From contig NZ_LBMW01000001.1 of NCBI RefSeq assembly GCF_026168105.1, positions 62,001 to 126,000 of the forward strand: a stretch of 64,000 nt of DNA. Reading direction: 5' to 3'. The DNA comes from Streptomyces hygroscopicus (GTDB taxonomy: Bacteria > Actinomycetota > Actinomycetes > Streptomycetales > Streptomycetaceae). Both the position numbers and the translations under genes were made by a program. Positions 59,403-64,000 of this stretch are shown here, piece by piece; the first letter of the stretch is position 1; each line of letters begins with the position of its first letter. The notes below the pieces were generated by a model. The model was not told the origin of the DNA. It made no database searches and worked only from the letters and a program-made list of their open reading frames with translations.

Positions 59403-60594
59403 CGCGCCTCGTTCAGCTCACCCTGGCGAAGGTTCGTCCGGCCACCTGTATCTCCCCACTGGCCCGGACGGCAGCCCCGTCCCGCCGGCCGGATCGAGGC
59501 CGTCCGTGACCGGCTCCGCGACCCTGCGGCGGCCCGCGACGTCCTCGGCCTCGACGGCTCCAACCCCCACGTCCAGAAAACGGTCCTCAAGACGCCCGGC
59601 TCCCGCGAACTGCTCGACCACCTCCCGGACTACGCCTGCTTTCCCGCAGTGCCCCCGCCGTATCGCCATCGAGTGTGCAGGAGACCGGCACCGTGCAAGC
59701 GGCCCCCAGGGACTGCGAATTTGTCGTACCGCGGCGACCGGACAGCGTCGATCAGCCTCGCTGGCACACCGCCGGGGCGCCCTGTCCTCGCCACGGGCAA
59801 CACCGGCGAAGGACCGCCGCGCGGACCGACGCTTGCGTTCTCTCCTGGCGCGAACCACCGTGGGCTGCCGCGGCTGCACCGACGGCCACCTCTTGGCAAT
59901 CCACAAGGCTCACGTCGCGAACTGCACGTCGATCCGGTCGCCTTTCCCGTCCCGTCCGACTGCGACCGGGCCGGTGGGTCCTCATGCGCTCCTCGGCTTG
60001 CGGGGCTTGGCCCAGTTGCCGTGTGGCCGGTTCCGTTCTCGGTCCAGCATCGCCGCTTCGAACTCGGCCTTTCTTGTCACTGCTCGTGGCTCAGGTACCT
60101 GTACTACGGATGAAGGAATGCCCCAAGGGAAAGGAGAGGTGCCGGAGGTGAAAGCTAGTCCCACGATTGCCGGAACGATTGCCCGGTAGGGCCTACGGCG
60201 CGCCGACGCGTCAGATCGCGGGCGGTGCGTGGAGATTTGGACGGGAGCCGCCACCGTCCGGCCGGACAGCTCCTCATCCGCTGTAACAACTGCCGCGCAA
60301 ACCGCTGTCCGGCCTGGACCAGATCACCTCACCGGCGGCGCTGGAGTCCACGGCAGGCAGTTCCATGTGCGAGGCACGGCAGCGCTGAGTGTCCGCGACT
60401 TTCCGCGAATTCCCACTGAGCTGTTCCAACTGACTGATCTAATCGACAGTCTGACGATACTTCAGTGGCTGGCCGGTCGCGCCCCTGCGCTTTCTTCAGT
60501 GGTAACTATGTCTTAATAGGCAAGGAAGAGACCAATTTGCCCACTGATATCGCGATGTCACTGGGCCAGGACGAAGCGGCGCAGGTGATTGCTG
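59403..60594. other. Gene-poor stretch with protein-like scraps
   Basis: No intact gene recognised. One plus-strand scrap (about 59490-59640) reads GRIEAVRDRLRDPAAARDVL and VQKTVLKTPGSRELLDHLPD, clearly once coding but of unknown family. A minus-strand scrap ending at 59982 reads RAVTRKAEFEAAMLDRERNR PHGNWAKPRKPRSA. At 60555-60647 a 30-residue frame (MSLGQDEAAQVIADARKKRP) overlaps the Kelch gene start. The zone 60380-60600 has lower GC, likely the Kelch promoter. Confidence 0.35.
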
Positions 60595-61776
60595 ATGCAC
60601 GAAAAAAGCGACCGAACGAGAAGGCGAGGCAGGTGGTCTGGGGCTAGGCCGACGGCAGGTGCCTGCGGCTCCCCGTGGCGGGGAGTATGGCGGTCGCTGA
60701 TTGTCTCGGCGCTGACGTCTCTGCTCGCCCTGACGACCACGCTTGCCCACGCGCAGGGCGTATGGCTGACGTTGCCGTCGATGCCCACTGCCCGCGAGTC
60801 GCTGGCGGGGGCGACCGCGCCCTGCCCCAAGGGAGTGAATGGACTCAAGGGCACCTGCGTGTTCGCCTTCGGCGGCTTCAACGGCAGCGACCTGAACACG
60901 ATGGAGGCGTACAGTCCGGCCACGAACACCTGGGCGACGCTGCCTTCGATGCCCACCGCCCGCCATGCGCTGGCGGGGGCTGCAGCGCCCTGCCCCAGGG
61001 GGGTGGACGGGCTCGAGGGCACCTGCGTGTTCGCCATCGGCGGTCGGAACGGTTCAGGTTTCCTGAGCACGGTGGAGGCGTACAGTCCGGCCACGAACAC
61101 CTGGGCGACGTTGCCTTCGATGCCCACCGCCCGCGAGTCGCTGGCGGGGGCGACCGCGCCCTGCCCCAAGGGGGTGGACGGGCGGGAGGGCACCTGCGTG
61201 TTCGCCATCGGCGGGGACAACCCCGGTTTCCTGAACACGGTGGAGGCGTACAGTCCGTCGGCGAACACCTGGGCGACCTTGCCCTCGATGCCCACCGCCC
61301 GCACGGCGCTGGCGGCGGCTGCCGCGCCCTGCCCCAAGGGGGTGGACGGGCTGAGGGGCACCTGCGTGTTCGCCATCGGCGGCTTCGGCGGCACCTTCCT
61401 GAACACGGTGGAGGCGTACAGCCCCTCCGCCAACACCTGGGCGACGCTGCCGCCGCTGCCCACCGCCCGCGACGGTCTGGCGGCGGCGACCGCGCCCTGC
61501 CCGGATGTACTGAGGGGCACCTGCGTGTATGCCGTTGGCGGGCATAACGATGGTGTTTTCCTGAGCACGGTGGAGACGTACAGTTCGTCCGCGAACACCT
61601 GGGCGACGCTGCCCCCGCTGCCCACCGCCCGCGAACTGTTGGCGGCGGGGTCCGCACCCTGCCCCGACGGGGTGGACCGGCCCTGCGTCTACGCCGTCGG
61701 CGGGGACAACCCCTCCGTCCTGAACACCGCGGAGGCCTTCGACATCGACATCGACATCGACGACGGGCACCGGTAG
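60595..61776 (+). CDS. Secreted Kelch-repeat protein with near-identical repeats
   Basis: The protein of about 393 residues starts MHEKSDRTRRRGRWSG (TTG 60589 is two codons upstream) and has a signal peptide with likely cleavage after LAHA. The mature part is six Kelch units of about 52-56 residues, each running TLPSMPTAR(x)xLAGATAPCP, GTCVFAIGG (the double Gly of Kelch), FLNTVEAYSP and NTWA. Six such units would make one closed beta-propeller. The units are nearly identical even at DNA level, including a conserved pair of Cys per unit. The C-terminus is an Asp/Ile repeat (DIDIDIDDGHR). It probably binds a protein or polysaccharide outside the cell. Confidence 0.88.
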   Translation: MHEKSDRTRRRGRWSGARPTAGACGSPWRGVWRSLIVSALTSLLALTTTLAHAQGVWLTLPSMPTARESLAGATAPCPKGVNGLKGTCVFAFGGFNGSDLNTMEAYSPATNTWATLPSMPTARHALAGAAAPCPRGVDGLEGTCVFAIGGRNGSGFLSTVEAYSPATNTWATLPSMPTARESLAGATAPCPKGVDGREGTCVFAIGGDNPGFLNTVEAYSPSANTWATLPSMPTARTALAAAAAPCPKGVDGLRGTCVFAIGGFGGTFLNTVEAYSPSANTWATLPPLPTARDGLAAATAPCPDVLRGTCVYAVGGHNDGVFLSTVETYSSSANTWATLPPLPTARELLAAGSAPCPDGVDRPCVYAVGGDNPSVLNTAEAFDIDIDIDDGHR

Positions 61777-61787
61777 GTCAAGTCAAT

Positions 61788-61821
61788 GCAGGGGGACGCG
61801 CTCTGTCGTGCGTCCCCCTGC
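61788..61821 (+). terminator. Hairpin after Kelch gene
   Basis: GCAGGGGGACGC (61788-61799) pairs perfectly with GCGTCCCCCTGC (61810-61821) across a 10-base loop, 11 bases after the stop codon. Confidence 0.8.
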
Positions 61822-62013
61822 CACGGCGCACGCCACCCGACCGCTTCAGAGCCGGCTGCGTCTTCCTCGCCGGGTATTCGGCCCACCTCCGTCTCCGCGA
61901 CGGGAGCCGCCCGCCGCTGCCGAGGGCTCGCCCGGCGGAGTCGACGTCAACGCCCGCATCCGCAAAGCCCAGGTCCCCGGATCGCTCCGACCGCTTGCGG
62001 AAGGGACAATGCG
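61822..62013. other. Non-coding stretch before truncated SnoaL-like gene
   Basis: About 190 bases with no recognisable gene; its right end carries an AAGGGA ribosome site for the ATG at 62014. Confidence 0.35.
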
Positions 62014-62100
62014 ATGGATCCTGATATCCGTACCAAGGCCGCACTCGAAGAACACTGGCGGGCATCGGAACGTGGGGATACCGCAGTGGGCTGTCCCTAA
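62014..62100 (+). pseudogene. SnoaL/NTF2-like gene cut by the MITE after 24 codons
   Basis: The frame starts MDPDIRTKAALEEHWRASER GDT, which is the first helix of small SnoaL-like (nuclear-transport-factor-2 fold) proteins with the phrase EEHWRASExGD. At 62087 the second MITE begins and the frame ends four codons later. The ribosome site and start are intact, so a useless 28-residue peptide may still be made. The rest of the gene is not present on the other side of the MITE. Confidence 0.7.
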
Positions 62101-62246
62101 TCCCCGGTGGAACGCGCGGCGTCAGATGCGGTGCATCGCAAGGCGGAGGGTCGTACTCATACGGGGCGTATTCGGTCGATCCGACAACGCAGCGAGGTGC
62201 CGTAGCTGTCGTCGTGCGCCCCCGGGGAGTACGGGACAGCCCTTAG
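62087..62246. mobile_element. MITE-like element, copy 2 (inverted relative to copy 1)
   Basis: The right end AGTACGGGACAGCCCTTAG (62228-62246) and left end TGGGCTGTCCCTAATCCCCG (from 62087) are imperfect inverted repeats. The reverse complement of the 160-base body matches the element at 21274-21443 almost throughout, including CGACGACAGCTACGGCACCT, TCGCTGCGTTGTCGGATCGA and TTGCGATGCACCGCATCTGA. It has no coding capacity. Its right edge lies 10 bases before ATG 62256. Confidence 0.85.
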
Positions 62247-62255
62247 GCTGCGCGC

Positions 62256-62612
62256 ATGGACCAGCGAGAGACTATGCAGCGGGTCATCGGTATCCTCACG
62301 GAGGCCCTCGAGATCCGGCGCCAAGTCCGTGAGAACCCCGATACCGAAGTCGTCATCAGCGGAGCTGTCTCGGCACTGCTTGCGGAGGCGCTACCGGAGA
62401 TCCAGGTGCCCGCCGATGCGAGCGCCGGCACGGTCACGGACATCATCACCGACGCCCTCGGGCCAGCCATCGTGCGCATCTCCAACTGCTTTGCGTTCGC
62501 CTTCACGCAGCTCGCCGAGGTTCACGACACCGGCCGAACCGACGCCTCCTCTGCGGATGTTCTGCGGTCTCTGTCTCTGCAATTCGCCCAAGGCGGAGAG
62601 GTGCAGCCGTAA
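62256..62612 (+). CDS. Small helical protein of unknown function
   Basis: The 118-residue protein starts MDQRETMQRVIGILTEALEI and is mostly alpha-helical (RRQVRENPDTEVVISGAVSA, LLAEALPEIQVPADASAGTV, TDIITDALGPAIVRISNCFA). There is no signal peptide or clear membrane span. The MITE ends 10 bases before its start codon and displaces any native promoter and ribosome site, so expression must come from within or through the MITE. No family is recognised. Confidence 0.65.
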   Translation: MDQRETMQRVIGILTEALEIRRQVRENPDTEVVISGAVSALLAEALPEIQVPADASAGTVTDIITDALGPAIVRISNCFAFAFTQLAEVHDTGRTDASSADVLRSLSLQFAQGGEVQP

Positions 62613-63400
62613 GTTGCCTCTCGTGGGACCCCGCACCCCCAGATGTCGTCCTTGGCGCGCCCGGTCGCGTGCGCGTTGCGCACATTGAGCACGTTGAGCG
62701 CGTCGGCCAGGCCGCACGTGTTCAGCCACTGTTCGACGGCGGGACAAGTGTGCGGCGTTCCGGTAACCAATGAACGGGATCGCGTCGGTCGTCATGGCTT
62801 ACTTCCCACGCTCGCGTCGCCCCAGCACCGCCCGTCTGACAGCAGCACCAATCTGGCCTGTCCCGGCGCTTCGGGCCAGTCGACGTCAGCAGGAGGGCGG
62901 ATGGCCGCCGGTCCATCAGAGTCCTGCTCCTGGAGGAGGCGTAGGCGTGGGATACGCGGCTGTCCCGCGCATCTCCGGGGTGCGGGCATTGGGCAGCACT
63001 GGCGGGCCCGTACCCGATCCTCGTCGGATTCGGCCGTCGAGGTGATGACGGTTTCGGCTCCGATGAAGCCGCAGCCGTGGTCCCAGCAGAGTGGGCCCTC
63101 GCGGTCGGCCGACTCGAGCGCCCCCTCGGCGGCCAGAGCAGGGGCTGGTGAAGCAGTAGCTTTCGGGCGGCCCAAGTCGAGTGAGGCTGGGCAGCGCCCA
63201 GCCTGTTCGAACCGATCGGATGACAACCCTTCCGGCAGCGGCCGCCCTGCCCGCGCCTGCACCCCTCGTCTGCCGAATGCGGTCCCTGTCACCCCCATGT
63301 GGCTGTGTCGTCGGTTTCTGAGGGAGTCGTTTCGGCGTGACTTCGGGGTCGTCTTGCGGCGAGCAGCAGGATAAACGTCAGTGACTTTTGGCTTTTGATG
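62613..63400. other. Gene-poor stretch with possible gene scraps
   Basis: No intact gene. On the minus strand near 62620-62760 a frame reads VEQWLNTCGLADALNVLNVR, which looks like former coding sequence, but its context is lost and no family is recognised. The rest, up to the heptanucleotide repeat, shows nothing convincing. Confidence 0.3.
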
Positions 63401-63868
63401 TCAGAAGCTCGTTCTGTCCCGCTCTTCCGGTCCACCGCGTCTGGGCCAGACGTCCGACAGCGGTGCCCCTTGCCCTCTGCCTTCTGCCTTCTGCCTTCCG
63501 CCTTCTGCCTTCTGCCTTCTGCCTTCTGCCTTCTGCCTTCTGCCTTCTGCCTTCTGCCTTCTGAGGCTCGCCCGATCTGAGCAGATCACCGCGTCATCCG
63601 ACGGCGCGCGGCCCGCGCCGCGCGCGCTCCGCGTCGACTGCCTTCGGCGAGGTCGGCAGGCGGCGCACGCCCAGGCCACCGCTCTCTCGGCGGGAACCAC
63701 GGGATCTCCGGTGAGTTCCTCCAGCAGCGGGAAGGACGACTCCATGCCGTCGAGCCCGGCGGCGATGAGGCTGATGAGGCTACCGAGCGCGAGGTGCCAG
63801 AAGCGATAACCCGAGAATGCCGCAGGCCACACACGTACGACGGGTGAACTCTCGAATCCCTCAGCCAC
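63401..63868 (-). CDS. Hypothetical protein whose 3' end runs through a heptanucleotide repeat
   Basis: A frame from GTG 63868 encodes [20 protein letters not shown] and [20 protein letters not shown], then [20 protein letters not shown], which look like a real helical protein, possibly with one membrane-associated helix. After about residue 75 it becomes Arg-rich and then (RRQKAEG)n, the translation of the repeat at 63471-63561, ending at a stop at 63401. The true C-terminus has therefore probably been replaced by non-native sequence. No family is recognised. Confidence 0.4.
   Translation of the reverse strand: MAEGFESSPVVRVWPAAFSGYRFWHLALGSLISLIAAGLDGMESSFPLLEELTGDPVVPAERAVAWACAACRPRRRQSTRSARGAGRAPSDDAVICSDRASLRRQKAEGRRQKAEGRRQKAEGGRQKAEGRGQGAPLSDVWPRRGGPEERDRTSF
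63471..63561. repeat. 13-unit heptanucleotide tandem repeat
   Basis: Thirteen consecutive 7-base units fill 91 bases. Eleven are exactly TGCCTTC; the first is TGCCCTC and the fifth CGCCTTC. Because 7 is not a multiple of three, any change in copy number shifts a frame passing through it. Confidence 0.97.
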
Positions 63869-63914
63869 CCGATACCAGCCCCACCGAGACTGACGCTGAG
63901 AGGGCGCGAGCTCT

Positions 63915-64000
63915 TCAGTAGGTGCGTCCACCGGCGAGCCAAGTGCCCTGGACGCGTACCGATGCCAGGTCCTTCGGGGCAATCCGGAACGGATTCTCGG
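63915..64000 (-). CDS. Probable amidohydrolase, C-terminal end only
   Basis: The minus-strand frame entering from the right edge reads ENPFRIAPKDLASVRVQGTW LAGGRTY and stops at 63915-63917. A closing strand of the type DLAxVxVxGTWLxGGRxxY is how many metal-dependent amidohydrolases (imidazolonepropionase/YtcJ-like) end. Only 28 residues are in the window, so the call rests on that pattern alone. Confidence 0.45.
   Translation of the reverse strand, partial: ENPFRIAPKDLASVRVQGTWLAGGRTY

Noticed and set aside
63471..63561. Heptanucleotide array considered as a CRISPR array
   Set aside because: Units are 7 bases with no spacers and no cas genes nearby; it is a microsatellite.

Overview
The window is high-GC actinobacterial DNA and almost certainly Streptomyces. 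It has strong third-position GC in the real reading frames, GTG starts, start/stop overlaps of the ATGA and GTGA type, a complete conservon (NIT-domain kinase, roadblock, DUF742, small GTPase), and GAF-ANTAR, ECF sigma/ZAS anti-sigma and WXG-type proteins. I saw no rRNA or tRNA gene and no CRISPR array. The many broken genes, insertion-sequence scraps and long gene-poor stretches suggest a chromosome arm rather than the core.

Layout. 1-8.3 kb holds a partial membrane protein, an AraC stump, a WXG-type secreted protein, a lipoprotein, two Streptomyces-type proteins of unknown function, a secreted ricin-B lectin, a methyltransferase stump, a Nudix hydrolase and a TetR stump. 8.5-12.5 kb is the conservon, on the minus strand. 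12.8-17.5 kb is a compact minus-strand natural-product locus. A KS-ACP protein that lacks an acyltransferase is translationally coupled to a stand-alone adenylation enzyme, and a FAD-dependent oxidoreductase follows. 18.3-28.8 kb mixes a GAF-domain protein, secreted and membrane proteins, two MDR oxidoreductases, a GAF-ANTAR regulator and a frameshifted LysR gene. It also contains the first of two related miniature inverted-repeat elements (MITEs).

28.9-38 kb has a group II intron remnant, an XRE regulator divergent from a second methionine aminopeptidase with a palindromic operator between them, an Fpg/Nei glycosylase, a broken plasmid-stabilisation-like gene, a CYTH-CHAD protein and a GT39-like membrane glycosyltransferase. 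38.7-44 kb has small minus-strand genes, a cupredoxin / Tat metallophosphoesterase / membrane-protein operon, and a divergent ECF sigma/anti-sigma pair. 45-49.7 kb is a five-gene, tightly packed operon: an RsbW-like ATPase, three proteins of unknown function, and a protein kinase with a long beta-rich tail. A decayed IS5-type transposase overlaps its 3' end.

50-60 kb is a graveyard with live genes in between: P-loop kinase, SnoaL-like protein/MarR pair, methyltransferase, EamA exporter/LysR pair, F420-type LLM oxidoreductase and a DUF3052 protein. These are interrupted by IS110, IS630, IS21 (IstB), TnpB, Fic and other fragments. 60.5-64 kb has a secreted Kelch-repeat protein with DNA-level repeats, the second MITE (which cuts a SnoaL-like gene), a 13-unit heptanucleotide repeat, and the C-terminus of a probable amidohydrolase running off the right edge.

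The best candidates for undescribed systems are the kinase operon at 44998-49738 and the AT-less KS-ACP/adenylation locus at 12779-17486. Nothing was searched against databases. Family names rest on motifs and remembered family features.
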